NCBI GenBank assembly: GCA_026168455.1
Contig: CM047427.1
Coordinates: 9,356,835-9,420,834 of the forward strand
Source: Theocolax elegans
Taxonomy: Eukaryota; Arthropoda; Insecta; Hymenoptera; Cerocephalidae
Direction of reading: 5' to 3'
Length of the DNA: 64,000 bases
Shown here: positions 23,363-34,300 of the stretch, in pieces
Position numbering within the stretch: position 1 is the first letter of the stretch
Layout: each line of letters begins with the position of its first letter
Translations under genes and position numbers: made by a program
The notes under the pieces: model-generated
What the model saw: only the letters and a program-made list of their open reading frames with translations
Told to the model about the DNA's origin: nothing
Database searches by the model: none

Positions 23363-23687
23363 ACTAAGAAATGGCCAGTGAAACTGGTCAGGTTCTATCT
23401 CAAAATGAAACGCTTTTTCACACCTTTCTTGACCATTTCTTAGATGGACATAACCTTCATCAAATATGAAACAACTTTTTGGGTAATCTGTAAAGAAAAC
23501 TTAAAGCGTGTGTGAATTTGATCGGTTTTACCATTTGTAATAGATACAGACGCTTATTTACGCTATATAAATAGTACTTTTAAAGATATTTTAAAGTTTA
23601 TCATTTTTCTCTCAAATTGAACCAAATCATTTTTAGGAGCTTGTTCATAGCTATTATTCCTAGCTAAAATGGCCCATTTTTCTTAGT
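23363..23687. mobile_element. TIR-flanked insert between the two duplicated units
   Basis: The left end ACTAAGAAATGGCC is mirrored by GGCCCATTTTTCTTAGT at the right end. The ~325-bp interior contains a second partial inverted match (TTGACCATTTCTTA near 23440) and no convincing ORF. It fills almost the whole spacer between the duplicated units, so it may be a MITE that inserted at or helped form the duplication junction. Confidence 0.4.
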
Positions 23688-23693
23688 CAACTT

Positions 23694-24956
23694 ATCTTCG
23701 ATAAATCAAATCCGTTAATATCTGGAATGCTTATCGCGATATTTGTACGTCGGTTCAAGTTAATATTCCATTCGCCCGTGATGGACAAATATACCCGGAG
23801 GCAATAAACAATAAATACGTAATGCCATTTAAAATGAAATGTATTTAGGAGCATTAGAATTTGTAAATACGTGCAAATGTTGAAATTTTATCAAATCTAG
23901 TGAACAATTTATATTAACGTCCGGTTGTGGAAATTTTAACAACACCAGCCGGATGGCTATATAGGTTTATGCGAGATACTTGGGAAAAACTACATAAGAA
24001 TTTGACAAGGGTGTTGTTCAAAACTGCACGTTTAACCAGTGCTTGTACGCGATATTAAAAAATTGTTGAAGCAACAAAGAGGAACGGCGAATGTATCAGG
24101 GGGAGACTGCGAGATGTAAGCGCTGTGTGCCGAGTCGCGCGTTGCTGCTCGATGTAGGCTACGACGCTGATTCGTCAATTTGGAAGAATCAGCTAATCAG
24201 CGAGCCAGTTTACGAGTGGTATAATGCACAGCGCGACGCAGCGGTTATGTGTACGTTGCCCCTAAATGTGGACCCGGACTACCACTCGGATAGAATGGAC
24301 AATACGCCTAGACCAATTTTCTCGAGAGGAGATAACATGTACTCGCGACGCTAATAATTACCTCTTAATTTATTAATTTTGTACATCGTTCTTATATCCG
24401 AATTTGGCTTCGAAAACGTCGTTTAGTTTTTTATACGGAAAAGCAATAGATATTGTAACTTATGGTATATTAGATTAAGGAGATATGGTATTCGGAAATA
24501 TGTGATTCGTACTTTATATTCACATGGGGAATAATTTTTCAATTTAATTTTCATTAACAAAGCGATATTTTTCGTTAAAGTAGTTCCATCTGATTCTTTC
24601 GCACGTTGTAAACTATAAACTTACGAATTGTGTTTAGATTTTTTTTAAGGGGATGTCGCATCTTCATTTAAAATACACACTTACCGACGTTAACTAATTT
24701 TTCAAATTTATCATTCAATTTTCATATTTGTTCAACTGTATGAGTTAAGGCACATTCAAATAAAAATTAAAAACTGTATTTGAAAAATCAAACACAGAAA
24801 TCTGTAATCTGTACGGACTCACCTAAATAATTATTGATGTAATTTTTGTATTGAAACTGGTAGATCCCTATAATTTAGATCCGACATCCTCTCAGCCAAA
24901 ATAGAAAAGCACTAAACTTCTTGCCAAAATTGTCAATTAAATTGTCAGTTATATAT
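23694..24956. repeat. Duplicated unit A, copy 2
   Basis: Direct copy of 22066-23335 at an offset of about 1,626 bases. After 24956 the two flanks diverge completely. Confidence 0.9.
24091..24354 (+). CDS. Hypothetical 87-codon ORF, copy 2
   Basis: Protein identical to the copy at 22465-22728. Identity of coding and flanking DNA alike points to a very recent duplication, gene conversion or an assembly duplication rather than long-term selection on two genes. Confidence 0.4.
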   Translation: MYQGETARCKRCVPSRALLLDVGYDADSSIWKNQLISEPVYEWYNAQRDAAVMCTLPLNVDPDYHSDRMDNTPRPIFSRGDNMYSRR

Positions 24957-26400
24957 ACATACATATACCTATATATTTTTGATTATTTAGAATTTTGCGA
25001 CATCGCGCTTACGAATCAAAATCTTAACCTCGGAATTCCGAATAAATTAATTAAATTAAAATTATTATTCGTTAAAAGCACTGAGGGGGATTAGCGCCAA
25101 AAAAAAAGATAATGCACGAAATAAAGTAGCGTATAAAATGATTTGAAGAAAAAAATAATCGTTAAGAGGCGTAGACGATGGTAAGGATTAAAAGGCATAG
25201 TCTTGCAAGTGTCGGCTGGAGATGCGCAGTGAGTCGCTCGTCGACCTTTCCCATTGACACCAATCACCAGACCCGTCGAATCGCGCTTCTCTCTCTGTCC
25301 CGGCGCAAACGAGGTGGCCAATAATCGTCGGACGCACATCCACCGCGCGCGCGCATCGGTTTCCCTTGCAAACGATCGAGGAGCTTAATCGTAAACGGTA
25401 CAGAATAAATAATGCAGTATATTAACTTGTAGATTCTCTATTATATTGCTAAAATCCCTTTTAATTGAAAGTAATTTAGTCATTTTACATTCTTCAAGTC
25501 AAATGTTCATTCTATCTATTTCCATTTCATTTTTTTATCTAAACGATATCTCTACATCTGCAAAAGCTATTTAAATACCAATATTTCAAGCGTATACTTT
25601 TAGTTGATAAATAATAATAAATGGTAATACTTTTAGTTAGGAAGCGTGAAACGTCATATTAAAGTTTACTTGATCCTAATCTTTGTAAGCACTGTAATTA
25701 TTAACTATATAGCATTCTTTGATGAGAACACTTAACTTTAGATCAAAATTACAAGGTTTTGTTTAACAAAAATAGATGGTACTTACACCAGTCCGACCGA
25801 AACTATTTTAGTTATATATGAATCGCAATGCTATACAAATTAAAAACTCATTTTAAGTAATAGTAACGCACAAAGTCCTAAATATATTTATACAAAATAT
25901 TTAGTAATAACGTCTCAGCATATTTTGTGATATTTATAATTTTATAGTTGATAGATCGAATATACGCGTAAGTATCGTTTGAAAACTGTTAGAAGCTATA
26001 CTTGAATTACTATTTTGTCGTTTATCATCAATAAAATATTGCAAATGATGGTATCAATTTTTAAAAACATTGTAACACTTGTAGATAAATGATGGTTTCG
26101 AATGTTAAATACATGCAAATACTTGTAGATAAACCTTGCACGTATAGGTGCGGATGAAGATACTGGGTTCGACACTTTAAATAGACGGTTTATTAGCGAG
26201 TGGGAAGAAAATAGCAAGTTAAATTTCGATGATAATGATACACTGTAATTATCCGCAGAATCGCATTTGCAATATGTATCGAGGTAAAGGAGGAAGAAAC
26301 GTGGGATGATAGACGGTAAGAATCGTGGTAATTTGAGGTCGCTACCGAATTAAAAGAAAGCGTCGTCGTAAAAGTCGCGGGAGAATAGAAACGAGGACGA
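24957..26400. other. Intergenic DNA with a small CpG-rich patch
   Basis: 25200-25390 is CpG-rich (CGCGCGCGCATCGG at its right edge) inside AT-rich DNA and could be a distal promoter or enhancer of the gene to the right. The minus-strand ORF at 25091-25339 lacks coding character. Confidence 0.35.
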
Positions 26401-26419
26401 GTAAATAAAAGCATTAAAG

Positions 26420-27060
26420 AGTTTTATAAAAGAAAAGTCAGAACGTGGCACCGCGAGCGACAGACTCGTCAGATAAAACGATTAACGAAAGAACCGGCAC
26501 CCGAGAGATAAAGATAAAAAGTGTAACGCGAGCGATGACATAACCGACGTCTGACCGGACGAATACGCCCGTTGATTGTTTCAGATTGTATCCCGTGGAC
26601 CATCGACCGTCTCTTCCCGGATGAGCTGGACGAGTGTACCGGGTGCACGTGGGTCCGCGAATCGAGGTATCGAGAGTTGAAAGAATCCCCCCGAAGAGGT
26701 GCGCACGTGCCGTCGAGGAGGTTTACCGAGCACAGCCGAGCCGAGCGTCTAGATAAGAGAGCGCGAGCGAGGCTCGATTGGCCGGGCCCTTAATCCGGTG
26801 CGGTTCGCGATTGGATCGAGCTTCGACGTTCGCCAGAGGAGGCAGCACTTGAACTTGGAACGTGCACGAGCCACGACACGAGGTGTCCTAGTCGAGCTCC
26901 CCAGTCCCCAGTCCGCAGTCCGCAGTCCGCAGGCCGCACGCACGCGGTAGCGCCGAGTTGTTACACCGAGTGCGCGATCGTTGCGCTTCGACTCGTAGTT
27001 GAATGGCCCATATCTACTGGCTGCTCCTCTTCGAGAGACGTTGATATACACAGTTGATCA
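26420..27060 (+). promoter_or_regulatory. CpG-rich region, probable gem promoter
   Basis: GC content rises sharply here with frequent CpG, an inverted CCAAT (GATTGG) near 26810 and a short tandem run of CAGTCCG units near 26905-26935. It lies 1.1-1.8 kb upstream of the first gem coding exon and outside the duplicated unit, so both exon 1 copies would be downstream of a single promoter. No TATA box is evident. Confidence 0.4.
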
Positions 27061-27300
27061 GAGTTTCGAGTATACTTGGCGTACTTGGCAAACTTGTAAT
27101 ACAGGGGAGGTTTAGCCAGATTGGCTCGGTACCGGTTAGCGTAGACGCGCATGAACTCGCAGCACACGTATGACTGATCCCTCATGGACATGGAACTGAG
27201 GATTCTGAAAATGTGGTGACACCAGGCTGGTGGCTAGATACCCCAAGACACTAATCAGTGTGTGAGCAAAGCGTGGTCTTTAACCACTCTTCATTAACGA

Positions 27301-27500
27301 ACTCTCTATCTCTATCTCTATATCTATCTCTACCTCTATCTCTGTATCTCTCTCTGTCTCTCTGTCACTCTCACTTTCTCTCTTTTTTTCCTCTATTTGC
27401 CTATCTGCCTATCTGTTTGGCTGGCTGCCTGTCTGCCTGTTTGTCTGTCTGTTCGTCCGTACCGTCCATCCACCCACTTGTCTATTTGCCTGTCTGTCTA
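27301..27500. repeat. Compound CTAT/CTGT microsatellite
   Basis: About 200 bases of TCTATC, CTCTCT and then TGCCTGTC-type tetranucleotides. The left breakpoint of the tandem duplication (27440) lies inside it, so slippage or unequal exchange in this repeat is a likely cause. Confidence 0.85.
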
Positions 27501-27610
27501 CATTTCTACATATATGTGCAAACAAGACATCCATCTCGAGGAAGACGAATTAATCTCCGATTGGGCGTTCAGCCAGGATAACAAGAGTAACACAGCCGGT
27601 ACAGTACAAG

Positions 27611-27775
27611 ATGCGTTGCAGCCAAGGTGTTGCCATGGTGTTCGAGGACGCGTTCATAGTGTTTTCGCGTTTCCTATCCCTCAAGTCGCGGGGCTGCGCC
27701 CTACTGGAAACCCATCGGCAACGCGAGACAACCGGCATCAAGAAACTGTACAACAGCTTCTTCGTAATGTTCTAA
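27611..27775 (+). CDS. Possible upstream ORF in the gem leader (54 codons)
   Basis: ATG at 27611 to TAA at 27773 encodes a 54-residue peptide beginning [15 protein letters not shown], in GC-rich leader DNA about 420 bases before the gem start. An identical copy lies at 29003-29167. It overlaps a longer frame (27397-27975) that lacks coding character. Whether it is translated is unknown; it is equally likely to be fortuitous in GC-rich UTR. Confidence 0.2.
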   Translation: MRCSQGVAMVFEDAFIVFSRFLSLKSRGCALLETHRQRETTGIKKLYNSFFVMF

Positions 27776-28198
27776 GACTAGTGGATAATACCGAGGGCGC
27801 GTTACGTGCGGTCACGGAAGGAAAAGCACCAAAGGGAACCTACCGAACCGGGAACAAATTTCGAATCCGAGGCTCCGTGATTATGCTTGTCTGGTGCGGC
27901 CGACCCCACGAACGCGAGGACGAGTACCCCAGGAAACCTGACGACGTGCGCGTCGACGGTGATCGTTTCGTTTAGAGTTTCCTTACGATATTCCGAGATG
28001 AACGTACGGGGATACCGGTGATAATCCTTTGTTGATGAAGCTCGAAGGTCGTATCGCTCATTCGGTTACGTTATTATCCTTTGGGGTTCGTTGCCGCGCG
28101 GTTTTTTTTTTACTTTTCGGAATTAGACCCTTTTCGTCTTCGTCGTCGTCGTCGTCGTCCCTACAAATTTACCCGAGGACATCTTCCGATAAGGGCGA

Positions 28199-28336
28199 AT
28201 GGAGCTCCAGCTTATCATGGACTCGGGCTCGGAGAGTCTCGGGGGAGCCATGTGGCTTACCGGATCGCTTTCCCCGACTTACGAGCAACTCTCACCTGGA
28301 AGACCAACCGATTGCGATATCATTCTTGGACAACAG
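28199..28336 (+). CDS. gem: gem coding exon 1, copy 1
   Basis: An in-frame TAA just upstream makes the ATG at 28199 the first possible start; a second Met lies at residue 7. It encodes 46 residues ([16 protein letters not shown]...IILGQQ) and ends in phase 0 at CAACAG|GTAAGT, an ideal donor. It is acidic, Gly/Ser-rich and not part of a known domain. Confidence 0.7.
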
Positions 28337-31300
28337 GTAAGTCCGTCACATTTTCTTTTTACACATTACTCAAGCATCCCAATGTCAACCAGTGCCAATT
28401 TTTGATACATGCCATAGCAATCCTGAAGGATGAACCTCATCCACCCAATAAATCAAATATTCCGCGTTTGAAATACTTAGACTTTTCATTGTACTGCAAG
28501 AAATACGTCACTTTTGCGAAGTGAAGGGAGAACGCTGTCAGCAGCGTAGGTTAGAATATGTAAAAACAAATGGAAAAATACATTAAAAAATAATAGACTA
28601 CGACTACGGGCACCGTTCTCTTCGATTTGGCAATCGTTTACGTATATATTTATTCTAATTAAAAATTCACGAATTAATCGCGGGAAATTTGAATTTTGCG
28701 TTGGTTTGGTGTTTCCATTTCCGAACAATCGTTGCAACAAAGTTATGTGGAATACTCGAGTAAATCCCAAGCACGTAGAATTTGCAGAATGGTAAAAAAT
28801 GACTTTGGAGAATCAAATAATTTAACTTACCTTTGTCTGTCTGTTCGTCCGTACCGTCCATCCACCCACTTGTCTATTTGCCTGTCTGTCTACATTTCTA
28901 CATATATGTGCAAACAAGACATCCATCTCGAGGAAGACGAATTAATCTCCGATTGGGCGTTCAGCCAGGATAACAAGAGTAACACAGCCGGTACAGTACA
29001 AGATGCGTTGCAGCCAAGGTGTTGCCATGGTGTTCGAGGACGCGTTCATAGTGTTTTCGCGTTTCCTATCCCTCAAGTCGCGGGGCTGCGCCCTACTGGA
29101 AACCCATCGGCAACGCGAGACAACCGGCATCAAGAAACTGTACAACAGCTTCTTCGTAATGTTCTAAGACTAGTGGATAATACCGAGGGCGCGTTACGTG
29201 CGGTCACGGAAGGAAAAGCACCAAAGGGAACCTACCGAACCGGGAACAAATTTCGAATCCGAGGCTCCGTGATTATGCTTGTCTGGTGCGGCCGACCCCA
29301 CGAACGCGAGGACGAGTACCCCAGGAAACCTGACGACGTGCGCGTCGACGGTGATCGTTTCGTTTAGAGTTTCCTTACGATATTCCGAGATGAACGTACG
29401 GGGATACCGGTGATAATCCTTTGTTGATGAAGCTCGAAGGTCGTATCGCTCATTCGGTTACGTTATTATCCTTTGGGGTTCGTTGCCGCGCGGTTTTTTT
29501 TTTACTTTTCGGAATTAGACCCTTTTCGTCTTCGTCGTCGTCGTCGTCGTCCCTACAAATTTACCCGAGGACATCTTCCGATAAGGGCGAATGGAGCTCC
29601 AGCTTATCATGGACTCGGGCTCGGAGAGTCTCGGGGGAGCCATGTGGCTTACCGGATCGCTTTCCCCGACTTACGAGCAACTCTCACCTGGAAGACCAAC
29701 CGATTGCGATATCATTCTTGGACAACAGGTAAGTCCGTCACATTTTCTTTTTACACATTACTCAAGCATCCCAATGTCAACCAGTGCCAATTTTGATACA
29801 TGCCATAGCAATCCTGAAGGATGAACCTCATCCACCCAATAAATCAAATATTCCGCGTTTGAAATACTTAGACTTTTCATTGTACTGCAAGAAATACGTC
29901 ACTTTTGCGAAGTGAAGGGAGAACGCTGTCAGCAGCGTAGGTTAGAATATGTAAAAACAAATGGAAAAATACATTAAAAAATAATAGACTACGACTACGG
30001 GCACCGTTCTCTTCGATTTGGCAATCGTTTACGTATATATTTATTCTAATTAAAAATTCACGAATTTAATCGCGGGAAATTTGAATTTTGCGTTGGTTTG
30101 GTGTTTCCATTTCCGAACAATCGTTGCAACAAAGTTATGTGGAATACTCGAGTAAATCCCAAGCACGTAGAATTTGCAGAATGGTAAAAAATGACTTTGG
30201 AGAATCAAATAATTTAACTTACCTTGCGTTTTCTTTGACGAAATAAATTATATTCAATCAATGTTTATATTTATTACTTCCGAATATATCAATTGTAAAA
30301 ATACGGTTAATCGTTTAAAATAAAAAATTGTATTAATTTGCCTGAATAGAAGTCGTATGGACTGCAATGCAAAGAAAACATTGTTAATTGTTATTAATTG
30401 CATACTTACCATCATTTATAGTTTGAGTAAATGTATCTTACTTTTATAATCTTAATAATGTACAAACGTTCAATTACCGCCCAGTTGAATAGTTGCGTGT
30501 GTATACGATACTTGTTGTTAAATCCTTACTAATCTACGACCTAAATGAAATATGGTCATTCGATTGGTAAAGTTGTCCGATAAAACTCTGATACAGAATC
30601 TACAAACTCAAGAAAAAGTTAATTGTCACTGGAACAATACGCTCAAATTCATTTGACATTCAAGTGTTCCACATTTTTATCAATAACTCTTGGTTACGAA
30701 CGAGGAGACGTATCAACTTGATTGGATATTATTCGATCCATGTAATAACTGCACCCGTTCTAGAAGAATATTTCCTCTGCTAGGCAACTAAGAGATTTTA
30801 ATTCGATCGTTAAACTTAATTTATCGACGAAAAAATAAAAAAAACGTCAAAAAAATGGGTTCGCTACGAGTTTCGATTCGATAGGCTTACTTTTAATTTG
30901 CGCAACTAGACGATGCACTTTTTTTGCCTCTAGGGCTAAGATGGAGTAGCGTCTCTTTATCACTCGAGTATAACGAGGGAAAAGATCCTTGCGAGATAAT
31001 TTTTGCGAATCAAGTTTGAGTTAAGGATTTCTGATTCGGTCAATTAGAACGCGTCGTTTGTACGGGTATATTTTCGCATTACCCTTGATTCGTATCATGC
31101 GTATACGCCAAGAGAATCGTAACCGCCGAGGATCTTCTCTCGAAATACGGAGGAGGATCGCGTCGCCAATTAGCTCGATCGCTGATCTAATTGCGGAAAG
31201 AACCCAGTAGCGTCATTCCCGTCCCGTTGATTATTGCCAGGACAATGCGTTTAACGGTTTTCGAGTAGATTAGAAAATGGCTTCTAGCATCGGTCTATAC

Positions 31301-34300
31301 AAAGTTGTAGAATTTCAAATTATTTCCATCTCTTTGACACGGTTACCGATTCATCGACATCCAATCACCGTTCTTCGTTGGTATCTCGAATCGATAATAC
31401 ACTTAATGGTGGCAACGAACGATCGTATTTCGGGTGCATATACTCGATCAGAATCGTAAAGATAAGCAATAGTGGGAATCTCATTGTCAAAGAAATTTGA
31501 AGTAGCGTTGATTCTATTGGATTAACTACAGGTAGCGTTTGTCGCGCGATGATCTCTTCATCGTGCCCTACACCCTACTGGTATTTCGTTTACCTCGCTT
31601 TTTCCTCGCTAGCTTTTTCCTTTGAGCTTTTCGACGTTAGCTTTGCGTATCTTGTTAATGGTCCGTACAGCTGTCAATTACAATTTCATTTATCGTTGCG
31701 TTTAATTAAATTACACTCGACGATACGTTCGAACGTGGAATTTTTATTCGAGCGACAACGATTTAGACGACGAGCGTCTTAAACGTTCAAAAAGAAAAAG
31801 AATCGGATTACCAGCGGCTAGACGACGATGAGAAATAATAGAGACGCATTTTTGTGAGGGATTGATCGAAAACCAACGTGTAGCGAACGAACAGTTTGGA
31901 ATTGTGTAAAGTTTAATGGAGCTATTTTACACTTGATTTTATATCAGTAATTTTCATCTTCCTTGTGTTTGACAACGTACACGTATCGTCTTTGTTAGCT
32001 TTAGAATGATAAATTGAGTCTTGATTGCTGCAGCCAAAGCCACGCGAACATTCGTCACGAGCAATATCTTTTATTTTTATTGCGCAACTATATTATTACG
32101 TACCGAACAATTAAAATATTCATCATCGTGTTCACGATCGATCGATTCGATTCGATCCTTCGGTATTAATTGTCGCATACTTTCCAAGAAGTAGTTTAGA
32201 TTAACAAAAATTAACGATCTCAACGTGAAGTTTTTTTTTCTTTCTCTCTGTCTGTCTCTCTTTCTCTCGTTTTCCCCGCAACCAAGTCGCGATTCCTTGG
32301 CTGCGAATTATCGAAGAGAAAAAGAAAAAAAATTACTCGTCGACGCGGAATTCGTTGGTTTACGAAGCTAGAGTTTGTACGTCAGCGCGACAATTAGGCC
32401 AATTTTACGATTAGCGTTGGTGTACGCTAACGCGTCAACTGACGCGTCTGCTATCGTTTCCAAGTCTAGAGTAAGGGACTATCGAGCAGGAACTTCCCAC
32501 CCGCTTCCACGTCAAACTTCTTGGTTCGTTCTTTATAGGACTGCGCGGGCCGCGATTTCGTTGTGTTTACATTGACCACCGCGGGTCTTTTCATTAAAAA
32601 ATTATGTAGTTCTACGACGTCAAATTTGGTTAAATTTTCTTTGACGCAAACGTGAGATCACCGACGAAGGTTGAATAATTTGTGCGATTCGTTTACTACG
32701 CTCAAGATGGATAGGCTCTCGATATTAAGTTTTAATAGATTTTCGACCGGAGAATAATAGCATTGTTACTGTACAATGACTAAAATAATTAAATTTTAAT
32801 TAGTTTCCTCATCTTCTTTCGAACGTCTCATGTTTTACAATCGCGAGAAAAAAGTTTTTACGAGTTTTCGTTATTGTTATTACGGCTAACTCCCACCCGG
32901 ATAGAAGATACAAATACGCTTTTTGGCTCGTTTAATAACACGATAAATGTAACTTACGAAAACATTTAAATTATTTTTTCAGCTTCCCATGAGCAGTAAG
33001 CTTAAAAATTCCTGGTCGCGTTGTTATTTACAATTGATTTGTCACAGTTTTGGTGTATTTACGAAGATAAGCACATATTATTTTTATTTTAGCTCAAAAT
33101 TAAATTCTAACTCAATATATGCGTGACAAGCTGAGAAATAGATTAAAATATAAAAATTTCGATTTGTTTTTATACAACTTGTTTATCACTGATTTAGTGG
33201 AATGTGCATTTCTACTGGGACGTATGCACTAAATTAAGGAATGTCATTGAACTCGAGACACTCGACAATTAAAACACTGCAAATTGTGTTCCATGGTTTA
33301 TTTCAGTTTTTTTATTAAATATTTAATATTTCATTTAATACGTTGAATTTCTACGATTATATATCTGATTTGTATTCTCTACAGTTGATTTGACATTGAT
33401 TCAATGTATGTTTCGAGATGCCTTGATCAATAATCCTTGACAGTTAGATGACGTTTCGTACACATTTTTTAATTTTCATACAAACAAATATTCAATAAAC
33501 AAATATACATATAGGAAAGAAATATTTCTGAACTGTTTAGAAAAGAAAAGACTCATTTTATACTCATTTTATTACTACATCCCAATCGGAAACATAGGTT
33601 GACTTACTCAGCGAATGAACGAGTAGGGAAAATTTTAAGTATTGTAAGAAAGAAACTTCCTTGTCTATCATATTAATTATTTAAAAAATAATATCTCGAT
33701 ATTATGTTATTTATTTGAAAATTAAATAAAACATTAAACTTGACCTAAATTTAGTGAATGGACATTCACATTTAAAATACATTGGGACCATCAAAACCTC
33801 AAATTTTTCCTATGCTTTTTAAACGTTCATTCGCTGGTATTGAAAATCCTTAAGAAATTATCGGTTTTGTGGTAACATAGTTATCCGTTTGTTTTAGAGA
33901 TTTTTCTGAAAATTCATAAAAACCTACTTTAATATATTATTGACCAAAATAACTGGTAAGATTTTGATACAATTAGTCGCTCAGAATATATACTAATTAG
34001 TAAATAAACCTATTTGACTAATTATTAGACAACTATTCATTCACTGGTGACTGTTCCGATACTGGCTAAGGCACCTTACTCGGGGCGTTTATCAGAGCTG
34101 GATCCATAGACTTAAAATAAACATTATGTCCTGACATGATTTTCTAGGACCTCTAGTGTGACGCGTAACAAACGCAAATGCCAAACCCAGATCTTGTATG
34201 GAAAAATGAGAATATAATGTGATATAAGGGCCTACTGAAGCCCTCGAGTTTTCCATTAACTGTAATCTCAATTTATTTAATAAGGTATAAGGTAATCGAA

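Larger units (their letters stand above)
27440..28831. repeat. Tandem duplicated unit B, copy 1 (1,392 bp)
   Basis: Starts at TTTGTCTGTCTG in the microsatellite and ends at TTAACTTACC. The next copy follows with no spacer. I saw two one-base indels between copies (a T run near 28400 and AATTAATC/AATTTAATC near 28675). The unit contains 5' UTR sequence, gem coding exon 1 with its donor, and about 500 bases of intron. Confidence 0.92.

Noticed and set aside
27397..27975. 192-codon ORF starting in a CTGT microsatellite
   Set aside because: Its first part is microsatellite translation and the rest is in the gem leader; it lacks GC3 bias in frame and is copied at 28696-29367 only because the DNA is duplicated.
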